IMG/VR virus record: IMGVR_UViG_3300030202_003557
Coordinates: 23,157-47,225 of that record
Length of the DNA stretch: 24,069 nt
DNA from: a virus
Strand: one strand, 5' to 3'
Positions 14,834-20,091 of the stretch are shown here, in pieces. Both the position numbers and the translations under genes were made by a program. Numbering within the stretch: position 1 is the first letter of the stretch; the number at the start of each line of letters is the position of its first letter. Below the pieces are notes generated by a model that worked only from the letters and a program-made list of their open reading frames with translations, was not told the DNA's origin and made no database searches.

Positions 14834-15070
14834 TATTTTCACGGAAGTCTTTAAAGTAGATTAAGTTAAGGAACCATTTTCAAAAGTAGGAACATCTACT
14901 TTAGTTTATACCTTATTTTATGTTCGGCAGGCTAATCTAAACCTGGGCGTCATCACGCTAAGTGGCTCATATGTCCATCACCCTTCTATCCACTATAATT
15001 AACTACATTATTTCTCATCATGTGTGGCACACTAGTCGTAGTCACTTCGACTCGTATTTTAATTTTTTAA
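14834..15070. ncRNA. Gene-free stretch with consecutive hairpins; candidate structured RNA or leader
   Basis: No open frame of note on either strand. Inverted repeats run one after another. TAAAGTAGA (14852-14860) pairs with TCTACTTTA (14895-14903), 9 bp perfect. A competing stem pairs AAAGTAG (14883-14889) with CTACTTT (14896-14902). Further stems are GCGT/ACGC (14947-14958), AGTGG/CCACT (14961-14994), GTGT/ACAC (15022-15032) and AGTCG/CGACT (15034-15052). The last is followed on the plus strand by a T-rich run. The first two stems are mutually exclusive, as in an attenuator. The direction of transcription cannot be decided from sequence. Confidence 0.4.
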
Positions 15071-15262
15071 TTAATCGCATAATTGAGCTTCTTCTATTTT
15101 ATTACATAAATAGACTATTCCATTTTTCTTTAAAACAGTATCGACAAAATAATATGCTTTCAAATCCCCCGCATTATAGTCCTCTATAAGTGAAGATTCC
15201 TTAATTGTTCTATTTAAAACATATCTTTCATCATTATATTCTAATATCTTAAATCTAGACAT
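15071..15262 (-). CDS. Small unknown protein
   Basis: A 63-aa protein starting MSRFKILEYNDERYVLNRTI. It looks like a short beta-alpha fold (YYFVDTVLKKNGIVYLC) with no recognised motif. It begins 1 nt after the T5orf172 gene ends and is the last gene of the run that starts at the promoter at 17571-17600. The structured gene-free stretch 14834-15070 follows it. Confidence 0.75.
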   Translation of the reverse strand: MSRFKILEYNDERYVLNRTIKESSLIEDYNAGDLKAYYFVDTVLKKNGIVYLCNKIEEAQLCD

Positions 15263-15263
15263 C

Positions 15264-15737
15264 TTAATTTCCTTTATATTTAGATCCTAATTCCTCAATG
15301 GTTTCTTTTACTAATTCAAAATCCACGTTAAAAAATTCTCTACCATTAGATAACCTATATTCTCCCAACGCTTTATGAACTTCCCTCTCTAGAAACTCAC
15401 CATCGTGGCATCTGAATACGTATTTCACCTTAAACGGATATATAACACCAGTACCCCGCGATAGCTGCTTAGCTCTATGTTCTGGGTGGTTTTTAGTATA
15501 ACCTATTTTATAAACGCCTTTTCCATACCCGTCATTTTCCAAAACATACACATAATAAGGACCATCTCCTTCATAACGATCTGTTCTTCTCTTAATGCTA
15601 GTATAGTAGGTAATGTTTTCCCAACCATCTTCGGTTGCATTTACAGTGTAATTACAATCTCTTAAATCATAACCTGCTCTTTTCTTAAATTCATCGTAAG
15701 GTAAAAAATACGATGCTTCTTCTTCTGTTATTCTCAT
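15264..15737 (-). CDS. T5orf172 / GIY-YIG superfamily protein
   Basis: A 157-aa protein. Residues 61-140 match the T5orf172 (MUG113-type) branch of the GIY-YIG nuclease fold: YYVYVLEND (61-69), GVYKIGYTKNHPEHRAKQL (74-92, giving Tyr76, Gly79 and Arg88), YVFRCHDGEFLEREVHKAL with Glu117 and His121, and NGREFFNV with Glu134. Residues 1-50 are a separate small region. Members are found in phages and in host DNA-modification loci, and many are presumed endonucleases. A homing or DNA-degrading role is possible. It overlaps the lipoprotein gene by 4 nt, so they are translationally coupled. Confidence 0.85.
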   Translation of the reverse strand: MRITEEEASYFLPYDEFKKRAGYDLRDCNYTVNATEDGWENITYYTSIKRRTDRYEGDGPYYVYVLENDGYGKGVYKIGYTKNHPEHRAKQLSRGTGVIYPFKVKYVFRCHDGEFLEREVHKALGEYRLSNGREFFNVDFELVKETIEELGSKYKGN

Positions 15738-16270
15738 TTAATCTTAATTTTAATTGTGTGAGGTGCTGTTTCATCTCCACCAAAATAAGGATATAGATAA
15801 TATCTTTTATAATCGTTAGGACAAGCCCTAGGAATTACTGTGCTTATATTATCTACACTCATAATATATTCATCTTCAAAAATATCTAAAGTACAGGTAT
15901 AGGATTTATTTATTTCGATATTAGCAATAACACCAAATGTAAATTCTCCTGCTTCATGCTTAAACCATAATATTTGTAAACTATCATTATAATATCTCCA
16001 CCCAAACCTCATTGAGTACTTCATGTGACTTTTTCCACAATCACTTACACCATATAACTTATTTACATCAGCTTGATTTGATGGGTTTTTAGTCCTATAA
16101 ATTGCACTTTCATCAAATATAACTTTAAATTCTATATAATTATCATAATTTGCTTTATATCGATAGCCAGACCTATGATTACCCTCCTTAATAGTAAATG
16201 TTCGATATCCATCATTATCAATTTTCTTACACCCTACAAGTGCCAAAAAGCAAAACATCCACTTCTTCAT
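15734..16270 (-). CDS. Phage-encoded lipoprotein, beta-jelly-roll-like
   Basis: A 178-aa protein with a short lipoprotein signal: MKKWMFCFLALVGC, lipobox LVGC with Cys14. The mature part is beta-rich, with IEFKVIFDESAIYRT, MRFGWRYYNDSLQILWF and, near the end, YLYPYFGGDETAPHTIKIKI. That last segment recalls secreted lipoproteins with a concanavalin/jelly-roll fold in Bacteroidota; I recall the pattern but cannot align it. It was probably acquired from a host. Anchored in the inner or outer membrane, it could mask a receptor or block superinfection. It overlaps both neighbours by 4 nt (16267-16270 and 15734-15737). Confidence 0.85.
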   Translation of the reverse strand: MKKWMFCFLALVGCKKIDNDGYRTFTIKEGNHRSGYRYKANYDNYIEFKVIFDESAIYRTKNPSNQADVNKLYGVSDCGKSHMKYSMRFGWRYYNDSLQILWFKHEAGEFTFGVIANIEINKSYTCTLDIFEDEYIMSVDNISTVIPRACPNDYKRYYLYPYFGGDETAPHTIKIKIK

Positions 16271-16500
16271 TTTTTCAAATCTTTATAAATGAAATAAGGC
16301 TGAAGTGCAATGCCAATAGTAAACCCATATAATGCAATATAACCCATTATAAGTGGATATAAAGGCATATCGTAATAATAATACTCATAATAGAGATTAT
16401 CTGTTAGTAAAACGCATTGAGTTACTCCAAGTAAAAATAAAAAGAATTTAATCTTACCATATTTGTGTTCTTCAAATAACCATTTTAAATAATCTATCAT
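16267..16500 (-). CDS. Small membrane protein with two transmembrane helices
   Basis: A 77-aa protein. Residues about 17-34 (IKFFLFLLGVTQCVLLTD) and 47-71 (YPLIMGYIALYGFTIGIALQPY) are hydrophobic, with a very Tyr-rich connector (LYYEYYYYDMP) between them and charged ends. Family unknown. The stop overlaps the lipoprotein start (ATGA), so the two are made together and may act at the envelope as a pair. The 78-nt gap before it has an ATATTTAT sequence but no TTTG/TATATT promoter. Confidence 0.78.
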   Translation of the reverse strand: MIDYLKWLFEEHKYGKIKFFLFLLGVTQCVLLTDNLYYEYYYYDMPLYPLIMGYIALYGFTIGIALQPYFIYKDLKK

Positions 16501-16578
16501 AATGTTTGTTTTAATATAAATATTAGTTAATGCTTGTTCACCTCACTACCCCTCAACCCTCTCCCATCCGTATATACG

Positions 16579-16926
16579 CTATTTCCATAAAACCTGTATA
16601 GATACTAATGTTATCGCTAGGGTTAGAGACACAAACGTTTTTAGGCTTATGCCTTCGTTAAAAAAGTAACTTATAAACAACGCATATATAATCATCCCAA
16701 CTCCAAATCCAACGAATCTTGTCGGCCACATCATTCCATCAAATCCCTGTACGGTGTATTTAGTACCCCAAATATATAGAAATGAAATAGGAATTCCTGC
16801 TATGGCTAACGCCCATTCGTGTTCGCGAAACCACTTCCACATGAATTGGCCATTTAGTTGAAAAAACGTTATTACGTGTGCTAGTAGGAAAAATATGATT
16901 CCTGTAATTAGTGGTTTAATGTTCAT
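16579..16926 (-). CDS. Four-helix membrane protein
   Basis: A 115-aa, strongly hydrophobic protein with four likely transmembrane segments: about residues 5-23 (PLITGIIFFLLAHVITFF), 38-55 (WALAIAGIPISFLYIWG), 70-88 (FVGFGVGMIIYALFISYF) and 95-112. Tryptophans flank the membrane (WKWFREHEW). I do not recognise a family; four helices in 115 residues fits small transporter- or holin-like proteins, without specific support. It overlaps the 50-aa gene upstream by 4 nt (ATGA). Confidence 0.8.
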   Translation of the reverse strand: MNIKPLITGIIFFLLAHVITFFQLNGQFMWKWFREHEWALAIAGIPISFLYIWGTKYTVQGFDGMMWPTRFVGFGVGMIIYALFISYFFNEGISLKTFVSLTLAITLVSIQVLWK

Positions 16927-17075
16927 TGGGTGTTGGGCTTTTTTTCTGTTTTTACTTCCATCATAGCATTGTGGTAGTATTCAGCGTATGCTGTCATTAC
17001 TACGTTTACGGACGACCCATTTGGGTATTTTTTTCGGTTTTTTACATTCCAATTGTGTGCGCTTAATATTTTCAT
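16923..17075 (-). CDS. Small 50-aa protein, unknown
   Basis: A short gene easily missed: ATG at 17073-17075, 50 codons and TGA at 16923-16925, overlapping the ATG of the next gene (ATGA). It starts MKILSAHNWNVKNRKKYPNG and continues with TAYAEYYHNAMMEVK. The leader GAAAAAAAAGCACA before the ATG is the A-rich type seen throughout. It is basic, Tyr/Asn-rich and has no known motif. The exact 4-nt overlap and the leader support it as a real gene. Confidence 0.75.
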   Translation of the reverse strand: MKILSAHNWNVKNRKKYPNGSSVNVVMTAYAEYYHNAMMEVKTEKKPNTQ

Positions 17076-17090
17076 TGTGCTTTTTTTTCT

Positions 17091-17177
17091 TTAATAGGCT
17101 CGATGCGAAAAATCGTACGACTCTTCTTTTCGATATCCTAATGTTTTATGTGCAAAACCCCTATATGGAATTCGCAT
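17091..17177 (-). CDS. Possible 28-aa peptide gene
   Basis: A weak candidate. An ATG at 17175-17177 opens 28 codons (MRIPYRGFAHKTLGYRKEES and 8 more) to TAA at 17091-17093, 15 nt before the next gene on the same strand. It is basic and aromatic, with no motif. The leader (ACAAATATA) is AT-rich but lacks the A-run plus CCAA element. It could equally be a chance frame in the untranslated stretch after the GC-rich island. Confidence 0.25.
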   Translation of the reverse strand: MRIPYRGFAHKTLGYRKEESYDFSHRAY

Positions 17178-17240
17178 TATATTTGTATATACATCGATGG
17201 TGGAAAGGTACGGTCGTTGTTCGAGTTACCACAAATTTTT

Positions 17241-17340
17241 ACATACGGCCCCGCCACATCGACATCCCGCGGCTATGGCGCGGGCCTAACATTAGCGTCC
17301 CACTAGCACACCACTACCGGTGCGCTAGCGTCCTAACATC
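17241..17340. ncRNA. GC-rich island with strong hairpins; candidate noncoding RNA
   Basis: About 100 nt visibly richer in G and C than anything around it. Stem A: CTAGCACACC (17303-17312) with GGTGCGCTAG (17319-17328), 10 pairs with one wobble and a 6-nt loop. Stem B: CCCGCG (17266-17271) with CGCGGG (17279-17284), 7-nt loop; an alternative stem pairs GGCCC (17247-17251) with GGGCC (17282-17286). Two 8-mers occur twice: CCTAACAT (17285, 17332) and TAGCGTCC (17293, 17326). No convincing frame crosses it. GC-rich structured islands in AT-rich genomes usually mark RNAs. If on the minus strand, it lies 13 nt after the 58-aa gene. Confidence 0.5.
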
Positions 17341-17353
17341 CTACTTTTCTATT

Positions 17354-17530
17354 TTACTCCCAAACTTTAAACGTCTCTACACGTATAATATTACCCATAT
17401 TTACTCCATCTTCTTTAACTGCTCTTAATAAACGTTGGGGTGAACTATATGATTTTCTGAAATTCATTACTCTACCACCCACGTTAATTACTGCTTTGAA
17501 CTTTGTTTTTAATTGGCTTTCTTTCCTCAT
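17354..17530 (-). CDS. Small 58-aa protein, unknown
   Basis: A short gene: ATG at 17528-17530, 58 codons, TAA at 17354-17356. It is preceded directly by AAAAAAACCAACA, the leader shared by early genes here, and 41 nt upstream is the -7 box of a full promoter. The protein is basic (MRKESQLKTKFKAVINVGGR at the start) with a likely beta-beta-helix arrangement (RVMNFRKSY, then SPQRLLRAVKEDG) and ends VETFKVWE. Function unknown. The leader and promoter make it one of the better-supported small genes. Confidence 0.85.
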   Translation of the reverse strand: MRKESQLKTKFKAVINVGGRVMNFRKSYSSPQRLLRAVKEDGVNMGNIIRVETFKVWE

Positions 17531-17570
17531 TGTTGGTTTTTTTAAATGTTTTACTTAATTATCTGACATG

Positions 17571-17600
17571 AATATACGAAATGTATTTTGGTTCTCCAAA
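17571..17600 (-). promoter_or_regulatory. Early-type promoter for 17530 gene and the downstream run
   Basis: Minus-strand TTTG (17597-17600), 20-nt spacer GAGAACC to TTCG, then TATATTCATG (box TATATT 17571-17576). No other copy occurs until 14833, so it may also serve the genes from 17075 down to 15071. Confidence 0.9.
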
Positions 17601-17612
17601 TTCCATATATTC

Positions 17613-17787
17613 CACCCCACCAATGGTGGGGTGAATTTATTTAGTTGCCACTGTAATGGAGTCAAACCATACTCACCAACCTCCTACAGTTGGTTATTCA
17701 CTGTCTCCCGTTGTTGTAGTTTTAGGTAAACTACTCAAGTGATACAGGGCTTTCGCTCGGGTTAGGGGCTCCGTTTCTGAAGCCCCT
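17613..17787. ncRNA. Gene-free cluster of hairpins; candidate structured RNA
   Basis: No credible gene. Five inverted repeats follow one another: CACCCCACC/GGTGGGGTG (17613-17633, 9 bp perfect, 3-nt loop), ACCAAC/GTTGGT (17675-17694), GTAGTTT/AAACTAC (17716-17734, 7 bp, 5-nt loop), a short GC/GC hairpin with TTTC loop (GAAA on the other strand) at 17747-17758, and AGGGGCT/AGCCCCT (17764-17787). Between the first two, ATGG-7 nt-CCAT on the minus strand looks like a tRNA T-arm, but no full tRNA can be drawn. It separates the 17813-18142 gene from the promoter at 17571-17600. The first stem may also terminate transcription. Confidence 0.5.
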
Positions 17788-17812
17788 TACTATTACAATA
17801 TGTTATTTTATA

Positions 17813-18142
17813 TTATTTCAAATCTACATCTTTAAACTTAATTACATAATCAACTACATTCCCTATTAAGGTAGTTGTTTGAAACTTCAATTTAGAAGGG
17901 TAAGTATTTGTTAAACTTCCTACCTCCTTAGTATCTTTATATAAAACACTTGAAATTAATTCAAATTCTCCTTCCAATCCATTCACTGTAAAGGTAGTTC
18001 CTGTTAATAAATCATTTACAAAATTCTCTTGATCAATTGCTTCCTGACTCTTTGGTCTCCCTGGATTAAACATCCTTCTATCAATTTGGTTTTCTTTAAC
18101 TTCTACTTTAACTGCTTTTACTTCTTTTACTTCTTTAATCAT
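17813..18142 (-). CDS. Small early protein, unknown function
   Basis: A 109-aa protein. The N-terminus is a Lys/Val/Glu repeat (IKEVKEVKAVKVEVKE) followed by FNPGRPKSQEAIDQENFVND, where GRPKS is weakly AT-hook-like. The rest is beta-rich (TFTVNGLEGEFELISSVLY, LKFQTTTLIGNVVDYVIKF). No family is recognised. The leader AAAAACCAAGTAAA precedes the ATG, and the promoter box at 18189-18194 is 47 nt upstream, so it is a single-gene early unit. Confidence 0.82.
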   Translation of the reverse strand: MIKEVKEVKAVKVEVKENQIDRRMFNPGRPKSQEAIDQENFVNDLLTGTTFTVNGLEGEFELISSVLYKDTKEVGSLTNTYPSKLKFQTTTLIGNVVDYVIKFKDVDLK

Positions 18143-18188
18143 TTTACTTGGTTTTTAGTTATTAATTATTAATTTTTATTATGACATG

Positions 18189-18218
18189 AATATACGAACG
18201 GGTCTTTGCTTCTCCAAA
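18189..18218 (-). promoter_or_regulatory. Early-type promoter for 18142 gene
   Basis: Minus-strand TTTG (18215-18218), 20-nt spacer starting GAGAAG and ending TTCG, then TATATTCATG (box TATATT 18189-18194). Confidence 0.9.
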
Positions 18219-18233
18219 TTCCCAACACTTGAG

Positions 18234-18476
18234 TTACTTAATTGTGATAAATGGAGGAAAATCTTTAATTACTTCCATACTAACAACATGATCATCATTT
18301 GTATTAATATTGAAACAAGCTGGACCACCTAATTTGTGATTCCACTTCCACTCACCCTTATCAAGGTTAAATAGGTTTAACATAAATCTACCATCACCTA
18401 AATCTGTATTCATAGTTCCGAATTGCTCCATTCCATTCCTATATGTAACTTTGTATTTCTTTACTTCCTTCTTCAT
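18234..18476 (-). CDS. Small early protein, unknown function
   Basis: An 80-aa protein that reads as a compact beta-sheet domain: VKKYKVTYRNGMEQFGTM, DGRFMLNLFNLDKGEWKW, ACFNINTNDDHVVSMEVI and a short tail. No family is recognised. The leader is AAAAAAGACCAAAAG before the ATG, and the promoter box at 18514-18519 lies 38 nt upstream. Its stop is 16 nt from the -33 box of the next promoter, leaving no room for another gene. Confidence 0.82.
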   Translation of the reverse strand: MKKEVKKYKVTYRNGMEQFGTMNTDLGDGRFMLNLFNLDKGEWKWNHKLGGPACFNINTNDDHVVSMEVIKDFPPFITIK

Positions 18477-18513
18477 AATGTTAACTTTTGGTCTTTTTTA
18501 ATTATCTGACATG

Positions 18514-18543
18514 AATATACAAACAAAAGACCAATTCACCAAA
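18514..18543 (-). promoter_or_regulatory. Early-type promoter for 18476 gene (variant)
   Basis: Minus-strand TTTG (18540-18543), 20 nt, TATATTCATG (18514-18519). It differs from the rest in having GTGAA after TTTG and TTTG instead of TTCG before the -7 box. Its -33 box lies inside the outer arm of the palindrome at 18535-18684. Confidence 0.8.
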
Positions 18544-18684
18544 GTCCTCACCATACAGCCGTCAACAAAGTCCTCGCCCAATCGTTGATTTTACCGATAG
18601 CCCGTCACGGGTAACGTTAAAAACAACGACCAAACGAGGACGTTAGTAACATTATTGTCAACGAAAAACGAGGATGTTGGTGGA
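18535..18684. repeat. Large nested imperfect palindrome (long hairpin)
   Basis: The inner hairpin spans 18564-18644. From outside in: AAC/GTT, a 3-nt bulge, GTCCTCG (18570-18576) with CGAGGAC (18635-18641), a 5x5 internal loop (CCCAA/CCAAA), TCGTTG (18582-18587) with CAACGA (18624-18629), an A-A mismatch, TTTTA/TAAAA, a mismatch, CG/CG, a mismatch, TA/TA, a one-base bulge, CCCG/CGGG and a 3-nt TCA loop. That is about 29 pairs. An outer stem pairs 18535-18549 (ending AAAGTCCTC) with 18670-18684 (starting GAGGATGTTGG). No gene is present. It could be a structured RNA, a cruciform regulating the promoter at 18514-18543, or a replication element. Confidence 0.7.
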
Positions 18685-18707
18685 AAAGTTAGGCTCGTCG
18701 TAAGGAA

Positions 18708-18750
18708 GTTGGGGGTGTGTGTATTTATTCGTTGTCCAACACACCCCAAC
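18708..18750. repeat. GT-rich hairpin
   Basis: GTTGGGGGTGTGT (18708-18720) pairs with ACACACCCCAAC (18739-18750): 12 base pairs with one bulged G and an 18-nt loop. It lies in the gene-free stretch, 24 nt from the large palindrome. It might terminate transcription or form part of the same RNA; there is no T-run on either side. Confidence 0.6.
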
Positions 18751-18770
18751 CCCCACTACCAACCAAGTAA

Positions 18771-18892
18771 CCCACATACTCTACGTAATTCTTCGCTCAA
18801 TAGTACCAATGTATTATACATTAGATACCTAATATTTTTAGTTTTCCACATACGCTGCTTAATTCATTGCTTAAGCTATCGCTTAATTCGCT
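18771..18892. repeat. Imperfect 30-bp duplication and 12-bp tandem triplet
   Basis: CCACATACTCTACGTAATTC (from 18771) recurs in altered form as CCACATACGCTGCTTAATTC (from 18846), with similarity running on for about 10 nt more. The second copy leads into three 12-nt units: GCTTAATTCATT (18857), GCTTAAGCTATC (18869) and GCTTAATTCGCT (18881). No convincing coding frame passes through. It may be the remains of a degraded gene, or iterated protein-binding sites. Confidence 0.55.
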
Positions 18893-18911
18893 ACACCATC
18901 AACAACAACAC

Positions 18912-19016
18912 TTAACAACGTTTTTCTGTTATTAATACTACCGTCCACACCGTTAACAGTAATGTCAGTAATAGTGTTAGTAGTAGTCTGTATGTTAGTG
19001 GTAACGTCGTTCCCAC
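18912..19016 (-). CDS. Possible 34-aa hydrophobic peptide (no ATG)
   Basis: A weak candidate. A GTG at 19014-19016 opens 34 codons to TAA at 18912-18914. The product has a short polar start (MGTTLPLTYR), about 20 very hydrophobic residues (LLLTLLLTLLLTVWTVVLI) and a charged end (TEKRC), the layout of a one-helix membrane peptide. Upstream, AAAAAAAGCCAACACA resembles the A-run/CCAAC leader but leads to an in-frame ACG (19023-19025) where ATG would be expected. It may be a gene with a lost or unusual start, or only a low-complexity CTA/ACA repeat. Confidence 0.22.
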   Translation of the reverse strand: MGTTLPLTYRLLLTLLLTLLLTVWTVVLITEKRC

Positions 19017-19044
19017 CGTAGTCGTTGTGTTGGCTTTTTTTATT

Positions 19045-19275
19045 TTAGAATAATAATTTTCTCATTACCTTGATTTCTTCACTATCAATGTTCTCGGGTA
19101 AATTCAAATCAGGACAATCTATTTTTAATAGTTTAAATGCTACATTAAAGGCAAAATCAAACTCATTTTTACGTTTTAAATCTAATCCTTGTTTACTAGC
19201 AACATCATCAATGTACTCTCTTATATAACCACCTTCATTGGTGTCTAAGAAATGTATTTTACTCTTCCCAATCAT
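19045..19275 (-). CDS. Small early protein, unknown function
   Basis: A 76-aa protein starting MIGKSKIHFLDTNEGGYIRE. Mostly helical with mixed charge (DVASKQGLDLKRKNEFDFAF, FKLLKIDCPDLNLPENID), with no recognised motif. It is a single-gene unit: promoter box at 19300-19305 is 25 nt upstream of the ATG; the leader ends AAAATTAAAAGTT without the CCAAC element. Confidence 0.78.
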   Translation of the reverse strand: MIGKSKIHFLDTNEGGYIREYIDDVASKQGLDLKRKNEFDFAFNVAFKLLKIDCPDLNLPENIDSEEIKVMRKLLF

Positions 19276-19299
19276 AACTTTTAATTTTTAATATACTTG

Positions 19300-19329
19300 A
19301 ATATACGAATGATTTTCCAGTTTACCAAA
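19300..19329 (-). promoter_or_regulatory. Early-type promoter for 19275 gene
   Basis: Minus-strand TTTG (19326-19329), 20-nt spacer beginning GTAAAC and ending TTCG, then TATATTCAAG (box TATATT 19300-19305). It begins just beyond the stop of the 19333-19551 gene. Confidence 0.88.
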
Positions 19330-19332
19330 TTC

Positions 19333-19551
19333 CTAATAATTTATTAAATCTTTTAAACTTTTAAACATTTCTAATAATTCATCAACTGAATAGTTTTCCA
19401 CTGTATCCTCAGAAACATTTTCTATCATATTCTCAAATAAATCTTGAACATCAACTTCAACAACAGTACCATTATCTAATACTAAGTCTGTTGTGTAAAC
19501 ATCTCTATTGTCAGTTTCTACTATGTTGACTCTTTTTCTTATTCCCTCCAT
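19333..19551 (-). CDS. Small acidic protein, unknown function
   Basis: A 72-aa acidic protein: MEGIRKRVNIVETDNRDVYT, a beta pair (DLVLDNGTVVEVDVQDLFEN) and an acidic helix (DELLEMFKSLKDLINY). No family is recognised. It follows the 19564-20046 gene by 12 nt and has no promoter of its own, so it is the second gene of that unit. Acidic small early proteins in phages often bind or mimic nucleic-acid partners, but there is no specific evidence here. Confidence 0.78.
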   Translation of the reverse strand: MEGIRKRVNIVETDNRDVYTTDLVLDNGTVVEVDVQDLFENMIENVSEDTVENYSVDELLEMFKSLKDLINY

Positions 19552-19563
19552 AATATTATTTTT

Positions 19564-20046
19564 TTATACTCCACTAACTAATTTTTTATTCCAAGCACCT
19601 GATATTAATTCTCCCTCTACTAACAATACTACACCATTAGCTGAATCCTTATCTGGATATGAGTTGTTGTTAAGTATGTTTAATTCTTTAAAGTACATAT
19701 CTAAATTATCATTCCTATGTTTGTCAAAGTTTTTCCAATCACTGTCAACTAAATCTTCAATACCAAATTTTTCTATAAAACAATCTTCACCCCAAAAACC
19801 TTCAATAGCTTCCTTCACATATTCTCCTTTACTATCAAAAGACATACTGTTAACTCCTTCATCATTCCAATATATCATTTGAAAATTTCCTTCATCAATG
19901 TCAACAATGTATTCAGGTTCCCAAGTATCATCATCCTCTTCATAGTCAGATAATATTTGGCTTAATTTTTCTTCATTTGTTAAATAAAGTGTTTCATAAT
20001 CGAAGTGACTATTAATATATGCTTTGGTGTTTTTAGCTTTCTTCAT
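19564..20046 (-). CDS. Acidic early protein, unknown function
   Basis: A 160-aa, strongly acidic protein with many Asp/Glu clusters (SDYEEDDDTWEPEYIVDIDE, about residues 33-52; GIEDLVDSDWKNFDKHRND). The first 10 residues are basic. The C-terminus (NGVVLLVEGELISGAWNKKL) is a beta-like segment. No catalytic motif is seen. The leader is AAAAAAACCAACT directly before the ATG, and the promoter box at 20092-20097 is 46 nt upstream. The acidity is compatible with a DNA-mimic or inhibitor protein, which remains speculation. Confidence 0.82.
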   Translation of the reverse strand: MKKAKNTKAYINSHFDYETLYLTNEEKLSQILSDYEEDDDTWEPEYIVDIDEGNFQMIYWNDEGVNSMSFDSKGEYVKEAIEGFWGEDCFIEKFGIEDLVDSDWKNFDKHRNDNLDMYFKELNILNNNSYPDKDSANGVVLLVEGELISGAWNKKLVSGV

Positions 20047-20091
20047 AGTTGGTTTTTTTAATGGATTTCTGTTAACTTTTTATTATGATAT

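Noticed and set aside
16988-17428. 146-codon open frame on the plus strand
   Set aside because: It runs antisense across two well-supported small minus-strand genes and the GC-rich hairpin island, has no leader or promoter, and its composition is not protein-like (runs of Phe from T-tracts).
17587-17611. Plus-strand TTTG to TATATT promoter overlapping the 17571-17600 promoter
   Set aside because: Spacing is 15 nt, whereas all twelve minus-strand sites have exactly 20; no gene follows on the plus strand.
17641-17700. tRNA-like T-arm and anticodon-arm-like hairpin
   Set aside because: The anticodon-type loop would have 8 nt and no acceptor stem can be formed on the same strand; kept only as part of a structured RNA candidate.
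18655-18915. 86-codon open frame on the plus strand
   Set aside because: It starts at a non-ATG codon inside the palindrome arm, crosses the GT-rich hairpin and the 12-bp tandem repeats, and has no leader; it is better explained by repeats.
18978-19040. Hydrophobic plus-strand peptide starting MSVIVLVVVCMLVV
   Set aside because: It is the complement of the CTA/ACA-rich stretch read on the other strand; no leader or promoter on the plus strand.
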